Assembly: GCF_001633165.1 (NCBI RefSeq)
Contig: NZ_CP015418.1
Span: 3,100,001 to 3,164,000 of the forward strand
Length of the DNA: 64,000 nt
DNA from: Rhodovulum sulfidophilum DSM 1374
GTDB lineage: Bacteria; Pseudomonadota; Alphaproteobacteria; Rhodobacterales; Rhodobacteraceae
Direction of reading: 5' to 3'
The translations under genes and the position numbers were made by a program. Position 1 is the stretch's first letter. The number at the start of each line of letters is the position of its first letter. Positions 23,397-33,000 of this stretch are shown here, one piece after another. The notes below the pieces were generated by a model that was not told where the DNA came from, searched no databases, and saw only the letters and a program-made list of their open reading frames with translations.

Positions 23397-24381
23397 GCGC
23401 GCGGCGGCGCCGCTTCTGGCGCTGGGTCTGGCCGGAGCGCTGGCGGCAGGGGCGATGCTGGGGCCTTACCCGCTGTCGCCCGTCGATGTGGCCGAAACGC
23501 TGATCGGCCGGCCGCCCGATCCGCAGGCGGCCATCGTGCTGTGGAACATCCGTCTGCCGCGGGTCGTGGCGGCGGCCCTGATCGGGGCCGCGCTGGCGGC
23601 GGCGGGCGCGGCCTATCAGACGGTCTTTCGCAACCCGCTGGTGGCTCCGGACATTCTGGGCGTGTCGCAGGGCGCGGGGCTGGGGGCGGTGCTGGGCATC
23701 CTGCTGGGCCTGCCGGTACTGGCGATCCAGCTGATGGGGTTCGCCTTCGGGATCGGCACCATCGCTCTGGTCATGGCCATCGCGCTGGCGCTGCGCGGCA
23801 TGGGACAGGTGCTGGTGGTCGTGCTGTGCGGCATGGCGGTCGCGGCCATCGCGGGGGCGGGGATCTCGCTGGTCAAGCTGATGGCCGATCCCGACGACCA
23901 GTTGCCCGCGATCACCTTCTGGCTGATGGGCAGCCTTGCGGGGATCAAGCAGGCCGATGTCGCCGCGGCCCTGCCCGCGATCGTCGCGGGCCTTCTTCCG
24001 CTGATCGCGCTGCGCTGGCGGATCGGTCTGCTGGCGCTCGGCGATGACGAGGCGCGAACCCTGGGGGTCGAGGCTGGACGGCTGCGGCTTCTGGTGATCC
24101 TGTCGGCCACGCTGGTGACCGCGGCCGCCGTATCGGTCGCGGGCGTGATCGGTTGGGTCGGGCTGATGGTGCCACATATGGCGCGGCTGATCACCGGCCC
24201 GCGTTTCGACCGGCTGCTGCCGGTGGCGCTGGCCATGGGGGCCGCGCTGATGGTGCTGGTCGACGCGGCGGCCCGGTGCATCGCCCAACAGGAGGTGCCG
24301 CTGGGCATTCTCACGGCGGTCCTGGGTGGGCCGGTCTTCCTGTGGCTCCTGGCGCGAGGGGGACGGACATGGGCCGAGTGA
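23389..24381 (+). CDS. FecCD-family ABC transporter permease
   Basis: This 330-residue inner-membrane permease has about ten transmembrane helices. NPLVAPDILGVSQGAGLGAV is the signature of FecCD/BtuC permeases, GDDEARTLGV the coupling-helix region, and VIGWVGLMVPHMAR the conserved cytoplasmic loop. The start is a GTG at 23389 overlapping the binding-protein stop by eight bases. It forms the channel for the chelate delivered by the upstream binding protein; a homodimer is expected since only one permease gene is present. Confidence 0.9.
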   Translation: MSERAAAPLLALGLAGALAAGAMLGPYPLSPVDVAETLIGRPPDPQAAIVLWNIRLPRVVAAALIGAALAAAGAAYQTVFRNPLVAPDILGVSQGAGLGAVLGILLGLPVLAIQLMGFAFGIGTIALVMAIALALRGMGQVLVVVLCGMAVAAIAGAGISLVKLMADPDDQLPAITFWLMGSLAGIKQADVAAALPAIVAGLLPLIALRWRIGLLALGDDEARTLGVEAGRLRLLVILSATLVTAAAVSVAGVIGWVGLMVPHMARLITGPRFDRLLPVALAMGAALMVLVDAAARCIAQQEVPLGILTAVLGGPVFLWLLARGGRTWAE

Positions 24382-25202
24382 CGCCGCTGGTCGAAGCCCG
24401 CGGGCTGGCCGTGGGGCATGGCGGGCGGGCGCTCCTCGAAGAGGTCAGCCTTGGCCTTCACCGCGGGCGTATCCTCTGTCTTCTCGGGCCGAACGGGGTC
24501 GGCAAGACCACGCTTTTCCGCACGCTGCTGGGCCTGATGCAGCCGCTGGGAGGCGCGGTCTTTCTGGGCGGGCACCCGCTTTCGGATCTCAGCCGGGCCG
24601 AGATCGCCCAGCGGCTGGCCTATGTGCCGCAGACCCTCGCCACCCCGTTCGCCTGGCGCGCGCTCGATCTGGTGCTGATGGGGGCGGCGGCGCGGCTTGG
24701 CCCGTTCGCGCGGCCGCGCGCGACCGAGATCGCGCGCGCCGAGGCGGCGCTGGCCCTTCTGGGGATCGACGATCTCGGCCCGGTCGAGATCACGCGGCTG
24801 TCGGGCGGACAGCGGCAGATGGTGCTGATCGCCCGCGCCATCGCCCAGGGCGCCGAGGCCGTCGCGATGGACGAGCCCACCGCCAGCCTCGATTTCGCCA
24901 ACCGCATCCGGGTCGGCCGGGCGATCCAGGGGCTCGCCTCGCGCGGGATCGGCGTTCTGCTCTGCACCCACGATCCCGATCAGGCCGCCGATCTGGGCCA
25001 TGAGGCGCTCTTGATCGAACGCGGCGGCATTCTGGCGGCGGGGCCTGCCGCAGAGGTCATGACCGCCGCGCGGATGACACGTCTTTACGACATTCCGGTC
25101 CGGCGCGACGCCCTGCCCGGAGGCCGGCTGCATTTTTCCGGCCCCTCCGGCCGGGAAGACGAAGGCCCCGTTGCCGGGGCCTCCGCCGGTCAGAACGTGT
25201 AG
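24369..25202 (+). CDS. ABC transporter ATP-binding protein (FecE/BtuD type)
   Basis: This 277-residue ATPase has Walker A GPNGVGKTTL, Q-loop YVPQT, signature LSGGQRQ, Walker B VAMDEPTASLD and switch His in LCTHDPDQ. It starts at ATG 24369 inside the permease end. The C-terminal 20 residues are Gly/Ala-rich and are encoded by a hairpin that may terminate the transcript of the convergent receptor gene. The two genes overlap tail to tail by 13 bases. Confidence 0.9.
   Translation: MGRVTPLVEARGLAVGHGGRALLEEVSLGLHRGRILCLLGPNGVGKTTLFRTLLGLMQPLGGAVFLGGHPLSDLSRAEIAQRLAYVPQTLATPFAWRALDLVLMGAAARLGPFARPRATEIARAEAALALLGIDDLGPVEITRLSGGQRQMVLIARAIAQGAEAVAMDEPTASLDFANRIRVGRAIQGLASRGIGVLLCTHDPDQAADLGHEALLIERGGILAAGPAAEVMTAARMTRLYDIPVRRDALPGGRLHFSGPSGREDEGPVAGASAGQNV
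25163..25182. terminator. Hairpin between convergent transport genes
   Basis: AGGCCCCG-TTGC-CGGGGCCT is a perfect eight-base stem with a four-base loop. It lies inside the last codons of the ATPase gene and just past the receptor stop on the minus strand. No T-run follows, so termination efficiency is unknown. Confidence 0.5.
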
Positions 25203-27277
25203 GCCGTGGTCAGGTAGAACGCCCGGCCTGCCTCGGGAAAGCCCTCGACCAGCTCGTAATTCTTGTCGAGGGCGTTCCGGACCCCGAAGACGATGCTGGC
25301 CCGGTCGCTGGCCTTCCATTCCATGGCGAGGTTGACCAGACCGAACCCGGCATTCCGGGTATAGGAGACATCGGTCGGATCGGCCGGCTGGATCGCGCTG
25401 TCGGAAAGCCGCGAGCTGGACAGTTCCAGCGACGGCGCGATCGAGAAGCTTGCGGTCGCCTGCCAGTCGAGCCGCAGATAGGCGCTGTGGCGCGGCGTGT
25501 CCGTGGCCTTCAGGCCGGGGCGGATCGGGTCGGTGATGTCGCGGTCGAGATAGGTGTAGTTGGCCGACAGCGCCAGACTGCCGGTCAGGTCGGTGCGGGC
25601 GCCGATCTCGAAGCCGGCATAGGTCCCGTCGCCGACGTTCTGGTTCTGCGTCAGGCCGACCCCGACATTCAGCGACTGGATCGTGTCGTCGATCTCGCTG
25701 TAGAACAGCGCGCTCTCGACCGCGACCGGCCCCAGATCGCCGCGATAGCCGATCTCGGCGGTCAAGGCGCGCTCGGCGTCGAGGTCAGGGTTCGGCACGG
25801 CGGTTCCGAAGCGGGTGCTGTAGCGCTCGAAGAGGGTCGGAAAGCGGGTCCGCGACGACAGGCTGGCATGGTATTCGCCGCCCGCCCCGGGCGTCCAGAT
25901 CGCCGCAAGCTGCCAGTTCACGGCATCGGACGACCCGACCGGATCGCCATAATCGGTGCTGGTGCGGCTCGCCGACAGAACCTCGGCCCGGTCGAAGCTG
26001 AGCCCGCCCACGAGGCTCAGATCCTCGCGCATCTGAAAGCGGTCCTCGAGGGCGAAGGACAGGGTCCGTTCCCGGCTGGTCTCGGTCGGGTCGGGAACGC
26101 TGTTGATGTCGGGACGCGACAGCTGAGTGTTGCGGTGCCGGTCATAGCGGTAGTGGAATGCCGATGTCAGCGTGTTGCGTGGGCCGATATCCGAGCCAAG
26201 CTCGAGGGTCCCGCCCCAAGCGGTGTCGTCATAGGTGCTGTCGAACGCCCGCCCGACGGTCTGGCTGCTATGGGTGTAGTCGTCATAGGCCGAAAGCACA
26301 TTGTCGAACTGGTGGTGGAAGAGCTTGGTCTTCAGCCAGGCGCCGCCGCCCAGATCGGTGGTCGAATAGAAGGTCAGCCCCTCGAGATCCCATTCCGGCC
26401 ATTCCCAGTCGCGCTGATAGCTGGCGCCGACCGGCAGCGGCGCGGGCGTGATGCCCCGCACCGGCTGATCGACATTGTAGGGGGCGTTCTTCGAGCCCTC
26501 CTGCCGGGTATAGCTCAGCACGTATTCGTCGGTCGCGTTGGGGGTAAAGCCGAATTTCAGGTTCAGGCGGCTGTCCTCGCTGTCGGAATAGTCCCGGCGT
26601 CCCGACCCCTGCACTTCCGTCGGCGTATAGTCGCGGGACAGGTAGTATCCGTTGTTGTCGCGCGTAAGGTAGCTGCCCTGGACAAAGAACCGGTCCATCC
26701 GGCTGCCCAGCGACAGGTAACCGGTGCGGGTCGTCACATCGCCGCGGTTGCCGGCTTCCAGCCCGACCCTTGCCTCGCCCTCGAAGACTTCGGTCGGTTG
26801 CCGCGTGACCAGGTTGATCGCGCCGCCCATGCCGCCCGGCCCGTTCAGCACCGAGACATAGCCCTTCTGGATCTGGGTTTCCGCAAGATCCGGCGTCAGA
26901 AAGCGCCCGAAGTCGAGCCGGTTGTCCGCAGGCAGGTAGACGCGGATCCCGTCGACGTAAAGCGGCACCTGAAAGCGGTCGAAGCCGCGCACGAAGATCA
27001 GCCGCTCGTTGCGCGACCCGCCGGTATTGCCGACCGAGACGCCGGGCAGCGTGCGCAGCGCGTCGTCCAGCGTGGCGCGGTTGGTCCGCTTGATCTCTTC
27101 GGCGCTGATCGTGCTGCTGGTGCCCCCCTGCGTCGTCTCGTCCGACGACCGGACCACGATCTCGCCAAGCGCGAAGACCTCGTCCGGTCCGTCCGAAGAC
27201 TGCTGGGCAAGGGCCGGCAGGCCGAAGCCGCACGAAACCAGACAGCTGGTTCCCACCACCCGTAAAAGCAATGACAT
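25190..27277 (-). CDS. TonB-dependent outer-membrane receptor
   Basis: This 695-residue receptor has a signal peptide ending near LPALAQQ (about 1-25), a TonB-box-like LGEIVVRS (about 37-44), a plug domain (about 50-160; TLDDALRTLPGVSVGNTGGS, VDGIRVYLPADNRLDFGR, GPGGMGGAINLVTRQP) and a 22-strand beta-barrel ending in the aromatic AYTF. It is CirA/BtuB-like. It should import the metal chelate that the convergent ABC system carries across the inner membrane. tonB/exbBD are not in the window. Its promoter region holds a 29-base dyad matching that of the ABC operon, so both are probably under one regulator. Confidence 0.92.
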   Translation of the reverse strand: MSLLLRVVGTSCLVSCGFGLPALAQQSSDGPDEVFALGEIVVRSSDETTQGGTSSTISAEEIKRTNRATLDDALRTLPGVSVGNTGGSRNERLIFVRGFDRFQVPLYVDGIRVYLPADNRLDFGRFLTPDLAETQIQKGYVSVLNGPGGMGGAINLVTRQPTEVFEGEARVGLEAGNRGDVTTRTGYLSLGSRMDRFFVQGSYLTRDNNGYYLSRDYTPTEVQGSGRRDYSDSEDSRLNLKFGFTPNATDEYVLSYTRQEGSKNAPYNVDQPVRGITPAPLPVGASYQRDWEWPEWDLEGLTFYSTTDLGGGAWLKTKLFHHQFDNVLSAYDDYTHSSQTVGRAFDSTYDDTAWGGTLELGSDIGPRNTLTSAFHYRYDRHRNTQLSRPDINSVPDPTETSRERTLSFALEDRFQMREDLSLVGGLSFDRAEVLSASRTSTDYGDPVGSSDAVNWQLAAIWTPGAGGEYHASLSSRTRFPTLFERYSTRFGTAVPNPDLDAERALTAEIGYRGDLGPVAVESALFYSEIDDTIQSLNVGVGLTQNQNVGDGTYAGFEIGARTDLTGSLALSANYTYLDRDITDPIRPGLKATDTPRHSAYLRLDWQATASFSIAPSLELSSSRLSDSAIQPADPTDVSYTRNAGFGLVNLAMEWKASDRASIVFGVRNALDKNYELVEGFPEAGRAFYLTTAYTF

Positions 27278-27325
27278 GTCTGTCCCCCAATTCTTGCGGA
27301 CCCCGCCGCACGGCGCCGCCGCTGA

Positions 27326-27354
27326 TTCGTTATGTTATCAAGCTATATAACGAA
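27326..27354 (-). promoter_or_regulatory. Mo-box-like dyad upstream of the TonB-dependent receptor
   Basis: TTCGTTAT (27326-27333) and ATAACGAA (27347-27354) are perfect eight-base inverted arms with a 13-base spacer. They lie 49 bases before the receptor start. On the minus strand the core reads CGTTATATAGC...AACATAACG, which aligns with the site at 21685-21709 at most positions. Confidence 0.65.
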
Positions 27355-27872
27355 AGCGATTGTGACAGCCTGAGGTCACGCACGGGGAACGAAGCGGGTC
27401 CAATGCCCGTCGCCAGAGCAGATGCGTCCCTCATTGGTCAGCCGCGGGGCGCCTCGGTGATGGCATCGGCACCACCGCACTGCGGACTTCCGTAAGGGAC
27501 AGCTTGCCGCACCGAGGACAAACGACCGGTTCGGAGACGCTGCGCGGCAGAGAGCGTCCAGGCGACGTCAACCGCCAAGCGCGCGGTCGGTCCGCCTGCT
27601 GCTCCCTGCCGATACTGTTGAAAAACTCGCTTGCGGGGCCGCAGGGCACAAGCTCACGGGACATGGTTCCGCTTTTCTGCGATCCCGCCTCGTAAATGGA
27701 CCTTTGCGGCCCCTGTGAAGAACGGTGTTCCAAACTCAGACGGACTCTCAACCGCGGCCGGAGTTTGTCAACACAATCTGCCGATAGCCGCTGTTCGACA
27801 CCTCAAGCCCGTGCCGCCCGCGGATCACGGAAGCGGCCGTTCAAGCCATGGCTCAAACCTATCGTCGTTACG
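27355..27872. other. Intergenic region with decayed insertion-sequence scraps
   Basis: No intact gene is seen in this stretch of about 520 bases. It includes CTGTTGAAAAACTCGC, a motif often seen at IS ends or inside transposase genes, and an inverted copy of the dispersed repeat at its right end. Confidence 0.35.
27770..27855 (-). repeat. Dispersed intergenic repeat, copy H (inverted)
   Basis: On the minus strand it contains GAACGGCCGCTTCCGTGATC, GGGCTTGAGGTGTCGAAC and GCGGCTATCGGCAG. This is the same block order as copy D. It adjoins the IS3 element, which may have inserted into or beside it. Confidence 0.7.
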
Positions 27873-27932
27873 TGCTCCCCTGAACAGTCCGCGGTTTGAG
27901 GTTAGCCTGTTCTCCAAACGAGGAGACAGACG

Positions 27933-28199
27933 ATGCGGAAAAGCCGTTTCAGCGAAGAGCAGATCATTGGCATCTTGAAGGAGCATCAGGCCGGGATAGG
28001 TGCCAAGGAACTGTGCCGCAAGCACGGCATCAGCGATGGCACCTTCTACAAATGGCGCTCGAAGTATGGCGGCATGGAAGTGTCCGAGGCCAAGAGGCTG
28101 AAGGCCCTGGAGACTGAGAACGCCAAGCTGAAGAAGATGCTGGCGGAGCACATACTCGACGTCGCCACACTCAAGGAAATGCTGGGAAAAAACTTTTGA
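27933..28199 (+). CDS. IS3-family transposase OrfA
   Basis: This 88-residue protein has the HTH_Tnp_1 domain (KSRFSEEQIIGILKEHQAGI, then CRKHGISDGTFYKWRSKYGG) and a leucine-zipper-like C-terminus. It ends in TGA overlapping the orfB frame; GGGAAAAAAC at 28185-28193 is a likely slippery site for the programmed -1 frameshift that makes OrfAB in IS3 elements. Confidence 0.88.
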   Translation: MRKSRFSEEQIIGILKEHQAGIGAKELCRKHGISDGTFYKWRSKYGGMEVSEAKRLKALETENAKLKKMLAEHILDVATLKEMLGKNF

Positions 28200-29076
28200 A
28201 GCCCGGTGCTCGGAGACGTGCCGTGGACTGGGCCATGACAGAGAAGAACTATAACCAGCGGAGGGCGTGTGCCTTGGCCGGGCTTGATCCGCGTGTCTAT
28301 CGGCGAAGGTCAAGCAGGCCGCAGGACCAAGGACTGCGTCAGCGTTTGAAAGAGTTGTCCGGGGAACGCAGGCGGTTCGGTTATCGGCGCCTGCACATTC
28401 TGCTGAACAGGGAGGGCTGGAAAGTGAACTGGAAGAAACTCTATCGGATCTACCTCGAAGAGGGCCTGACGGTGCGCAAGCGTGGTGGCCGGAAACGGGC
28501 GATTGGCACCCGTGCGCCGATGGCAACCCCGCAAGGCCCGAACCAAAGATGGTCGCTGGACTTCGTGTCGGATAGCCTGTCAGACGGGCGTCGTTTCCGG
28601 GTTCTGTGCGTCATCGACGACTTCAGCCGGGAGTGCCTGGCCTGCGTGGTCGACACGTCCCTTTCCGGGCAACGCGTGGCGCGTGAACTGGACAACATCG
28701 CCCGACTGCGCGGCTCCCCCTGCATGGTGGTCAGCGACAACGGAACGGAACTGACGTCGAACGCCATCCTGAAATGGCAGGAGGGTCGCAAGGTCGAGTG
28801 GCACTACATTGCCCCTGGCAAGCCAATGCAAAACGTTCGCGGCTCGCTCGAACCGATGGCGCTGCGACGCTCACCGTGGAAAGCTTCAATGGCCGACTGC
28901 GTGACGAGTGCCTGAACGAGCACATGTTTGCCAACTTGCGCCATGCCCGAGACCTGATCGCGGCTTGGCGCGAGGATTACAATCACCACCGCCCGCATTC
29001 GAGCCTCCACGGGCTCACCCCGCGGGAGTATCACCAACGGTCAGTAGAGGACCAAAACCTGAACAGAGCCAACTAA
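28196..29076 (+). pseudogene. IS3-family transposase OrfB, disrupted
   Basis: The integrase-core (rve) transposase is visible: NQRWSLDFVSDSL with the first Asp, MVVSDNGTEL with the second Asp, then [11 protein letters not shown]. Here the frame breaks: about 37 extra bases (from about 28833 to 28870) replace the expected FVES link. The protein resumes in another frame at VESFNGRLRDECLNEHMF with the last Glu, ending LHGLTPREYHQRS. The first part runs to a stop at 28915. The element should not transpose by itself. Confidence 0.8.
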
Positions 29077-29100
29077 TAACCGCGGACTCTACGGGGAGCA

Positions 29101-29434
29101 GGTCAGTCGAGCAGGTCTCCGCACCATCCATGACAATCTCCTTCAGAACTTCTGCTGTCGCATCTTCGGCAACGTAGTTGATCGAGGGGGATGACCTGTC
29201 GCATCGGACATGAGGCAGCCCGCCGGCCCGAGCATTCGGAGGAAACATCCGAGGCCGGGTAGCGGCAGCGTTTGCCGTTTCAGTTCTGGCATGCCGCCGC
29301 TCGCGCCTCAGCGCGACCCGAACCATACGGGTCCCGCCGGACAGCGTCCTGCCCCGAGCGCACCGACAAGCCCGACGCGGCAAAACCTGCCCCCCGTGCC
29401 CAGCCGAACGCTTCGGAACCGGGGCGCTACCTCC
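29101..29434. other. Intergenic region right of the IS
   Basis: Only short poorly coding frames are seen. A minus-strand stretch SPSINYVAEDATAEVLKEIV near 29160 looks protein-like and could be a remnant of a gene cut by the IS, but it is too short to name. Confidence 0.3.
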
Positions 29435-30058
29435 CTAGAACAAACCGTTTTCCTGCGCGAACAACGCGGCCTGGGTACGATTATTGACGTTGATCTTGCG
29501 GAAAAGCGATTTCAGATAGAGCTTGACCGTCGGCTCGGTGACGCCCAGTTCACGGGCGATCTCCTTGTTCGACATCCCCGCCCGAAGCCGCCGCAACACC
29601 TGCACCTCGCGGCTCAGAAGCTTTTCGGCCAGCGGATTCGCCAGGCTGGTCTGATCCTCGCCCATCAGAAAGTCGATCGGCGCATAGCGCTCGCCTTCGG
29701 CCATGAAGCGCACCGCACTCAGCAGCGACTTGGCCGAGAGCGTCTTCGGCACAAACCCCGCCGCCCCGAGGTTAAGCGCCTCGGCTGCCACATCGCGCGG
29801 AGCGATGCCCGACATCAGCGCCACCCGGTTCGATCCGGCGACATCGAGCGCGGCCTTCAGCCCCTCGAGCCCGTTCATGCCCCGCATGCTGTAATCCAGC
29901 AGAACGAGATCGTATTCCGTCTCTCCCTGCATCTTTTCCAGCGCGGACGGATAGTCGCCGACGAAGTCGGCATCGACCCCGTCGGACTGTTGAAAATAAA
30001 GCTCCAGCGTGTCCCGCAGAAGTTCGTGATCGTCAGCAACCAATACCTTAATCGTCAT
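29435..30058 (-). CDS. LuxR/NarL-type response regulator
   Basis: This 207-residue regulator has a receiver domain (about 1-120; VADDHELLRDT, phosphoacceptor Asp in VLLDYSM, Lys in FVPKTLS) and a GerE-type HTH (about 140-205; LSREVQVLRRLRAGMSNKEI, then TVKLYLKSLFRKI). ATG 30058 overlaps the kinase stop (ATGA), so it is the cognate output of the hybrid kinase. The downstream Wzc/Wzb/Wza set lies on the kinase's other side, so control of exopolysaccharide is a reasonable guess. Confidence 0.9.
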   Translation of the reverse strand: MTIKVLVADDHELLRDTLELYFQQSDGVDADFVGDYPSALEKMQGETEYDLVLLDYSMRGMNGLEGLKAALDVAGSNRVALMSGIAPRDVAAEALNLGAAGFVPKTLSAKSLLSAVRFMAEGERYAPIDFLMGEDQTSLANPLAEKLLSREVQVLRRLRAGMSNKEIARELGVTEPTVKLYLKSLFRKINVNNRTQAALFAQENGLF

Positions 30059-33000
30059 CGTTCTGTCTGTCTTCCTCCAATCGCAGCCACGGCCCCGGCG
30101 ACAAGATCGACCGAGGCAACCGGCTTGCCGAGGACACCGGAAAACAGATCGCGGCGGGCCGCTCCCGACCGCAGATGCCGGTCGGGCAGGGCCGTGACCA
30201 GCAGAGCCGGCAGGTCCGGCGCATATGTCCGCACCGCGGCAGCCAGATCGGCTCCGGTCAGCCTCGGCATGTCGAAATCCGTCACCAGAAGATCCCAATT
30301 CTCGGGATCGCTGCGGACGGCCTCCAGAATATCCTCTGGGTTGTTGCTCGCCGCCACTTCGGCGCCGGCCGTTTCAAGATAGACTGACAGGATACGCAAC
30401 GCCTCCTGATCGCCGTCGGAAAGCAATATCCTGCGGCCGGCCAGCCGGCCGCAGGGCGGCCCTGCCGCGCACAGGTCTTCATGCGGCTCCTCTCCGGCCT
30501 CGGGCCAGAACACACTGAACCGGGAGCCGCAGCCGCGGCGGCTCTGCAGCCCGATGGCCCCGCCATTTTCGGTCACCGCACCCTCGACGATCGACAGGCC
30601 CAGACCGGTGCCCCCGTTGCCCTTGGTCGAGAAATATGGCTCGAACAGACGCCGCCGGACCGCCCAGCCGATGCCGGAGCCGTTATCGCTAACGCAAATA
30701 CGGAAATAGCGCCGATCCGGCAAGAGCTGGCCGATCCGAGGCTTGCGGCGCAGGGCACGACCATGGGCCAGTTCGGCGGTCACCGTGATCTCACCGCGGC
30801 AGGCCTGCGGGGTCCGCCAGCAGATCGCATCGCGCGCGTTCAGCAAAAGGTTCAGAAAAACCTGGATCACATCGGTCGGGTCGGCGACCGCCAGCATCGG
30901 CTCGCTCGGCAGGCGAAGCGTCAGCGACAATCCGCTGCCGGCACCGGCCCGGACCAGGTTGACCGCCTCCTCGAGCGGATCGCGCAGATCGATCAGGTCG
31001 GGACGATGCGCGCGCTGCTCCAGCGAGGCCAGCCGGTTGACCAGCGCCCCGGCCTGCGCGCTGGCGGCCAAGATGCGGGCGATATTGCTCTCGGCATCGC
31101 CCCCGTTGCGCAACAGCGTGGCCGAGCCGGACACCGTCGCCAGCAGGTTGTTGAAGTCATGCATCAGCCCGGCTGCAACCTGGGCGATCACCTGACGGCG
31201 CTGCGCGAGCTGCAGCTCTTCGCGCAGGCGCAGCGCGTTGCGTTCGACCCGCCGGCGCTCGGACACGTCGCGGCTGATGCAGAGCTTGCAGCCATCGGCC
31301 TGCCGGGTCACCGATACTTCCTGCTCGACGCTTCCGCCATCGGTTCTGCGTGCTACCACGAGGCCGGTCCAGATGCCGCGGGTCTGCAACGGCCGCTCCG
31401 AGACCGCCCGAATGCGCGCGACCTCCTCCTCGGAATGGAACTCCTGCCAGACATGGGCCCGGATATCCGCCCCGGCGCCGATCCCGAGCATCTCGCGGCA
31501 GGCCCGGTTCATGTAGAGATACGCCCCGGCGCTGTCGGTGATGGCGACGCCGTCGACCGACGCGTCCATCGCCGCGACCAGTTTCTCGCGCGTCCGCCGG
31601 GCGTCGCGCTTGAGCGCGGTGATGTCGGTGCACAACACGACGCGGCCGCCATCCGAGGTCGGCAAGTCGCTCAGGCGCAGCCAGCCTCCATCGCGACGCT
31701 CGCCCTCCAGAATCCGCGCGCCGCAGCATCGAGCCGTCTCCTGCCCGGCGATCCAGCGGGCGCGCTGCTCCGGATCGCCCCGGGGCATGCCTTGCCTCAA
31801 AGCGCTCTCGAAGAGCTCGCGAAAGCCCAGGCCCGGCACGATCGGGGTACCCGCCATCGGCAGCATATCCCGGAACCGGGCATTGCAGATCACCAGACGG
31901 TCCTCGGCATCGAAACAGGCAAAGCCGTCCGGCAATGCCTCGAGCGCGTTCACCAGTGCGTCCCGGGCGGTGCGGACCGACCCTTCGCCCCCGGCAAGCG
32001 CGGTCTCGCGCGCCCGGCGTTCGCTGATGTCGATCGCCGTCGCGAAGGTTCCGAGACAGGTGCCCGCCGCATCGAAGAGCGGCACGATCGAGACGTCGAG
32101 GAGGATCGCCGCGCCCGATTTGGTCCGGCACTGAATTTCGATACGGATCGGACGGCGGGCGAGACGCGCCGCGCTCAGGCGGTCGCCATCGCCGGGCACC
32201 GGCATCTCGATCCGAAGAAGCTCTGCGGGTGTGCTGCCGAGCGCTTCGAAAAAGCCGAAGCCGGTGCGGCGTTCGAAGGCGGCATTCATCCAGGCGATGC
32301 GACAGGATGCGTCGGTCATCACCGCCGGAACGCTCATCGCCTCCATGGCCCGGGCGCACATCCCGGCATGCCGCCGATCGGGCCCGGCACCGGAAACATC
32401 CTGCAGCAGGAGACCGAGACCGGCCGGAGCGCCCTCGGGCGCCGCTTCCGGGGCGGCCCGCTCGAAGACCATCGCCCGCATCTCGCGCGGCCCGGCCCGG
32501 GTCGGCAGGCGCAGCGGAAACGGGCTCGACGCGCCCCCGATGCGGCAGTGATCGAAGGCCGCGCGCAGCCGGGCGGTCTGTTCGGGCAGCAGGAAATCCT
32601 CGGGCATCATCCCGGCGAGCCCCTCCAGCCCGTCGGCCACGGCGCGGTCATCCCGGCTGCAACACCCGGTTACCCGTCCGTCGCCGTCGAAGGTCAACAC
32701 GGTATCGGCCGTCGACACCGCATCGGCCGCAGGCGCCACGCCGCCGGCTTCGTCCGACAGCGGCCGCGACGTCCGGGGCATGGCGAGATCGGCACAGCCA
32801 AGACGAGACCCTATCGTCTGGGCAAGCGCGGCGAGCGCCTCGGTCGGAACCGCCTCGGGCAGAAGCCGGCCTGCCGGAGCCGACAGCAGGAGCGCCCCGG
32901 CAAAGCGGCCATCGAGGCTGAACGGAACCGCCAGCACCGCACCGATCCCGGCCAGGGCGGCGGAATTGGCCGGAAACAGGGCCGGATCGCAATTCGCAAG

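Larger units (their letters stand above)
27873..29100 (+). mobile_element. IS3-family (IS407-like) insertion sequence with a broken orfB
   Basis: The ends are TGCTCCCC...AGTCCGCGGTT at the left and its reverse complement at the right (AACCGCGGACT...GGGGAGCA, ending 29100), an imperfect terminal inverted repeat of about 23 bases. The element of about 1.23 kb holds orfA and orfB in the overlapping arrangement of IS3 elements. I do not see a clear target-site duplication (ACG left, GGT right), so one end may have been exchanged or mis-set by a few bases. Confidence 0.8.

Noticed and set aside
25487..27265. 592-residue open frame on the + strand
   Set aside because: Antisense shadow of the TonB-dependent receptor; no domain is recognisable in it.
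27431..27751. 106-residue minus-strand frame with a CPRCG motif
   Set aside because: It lies in decayed intergenic DNA without a ribosome binding site or family similarity; the motif alone is not enough.
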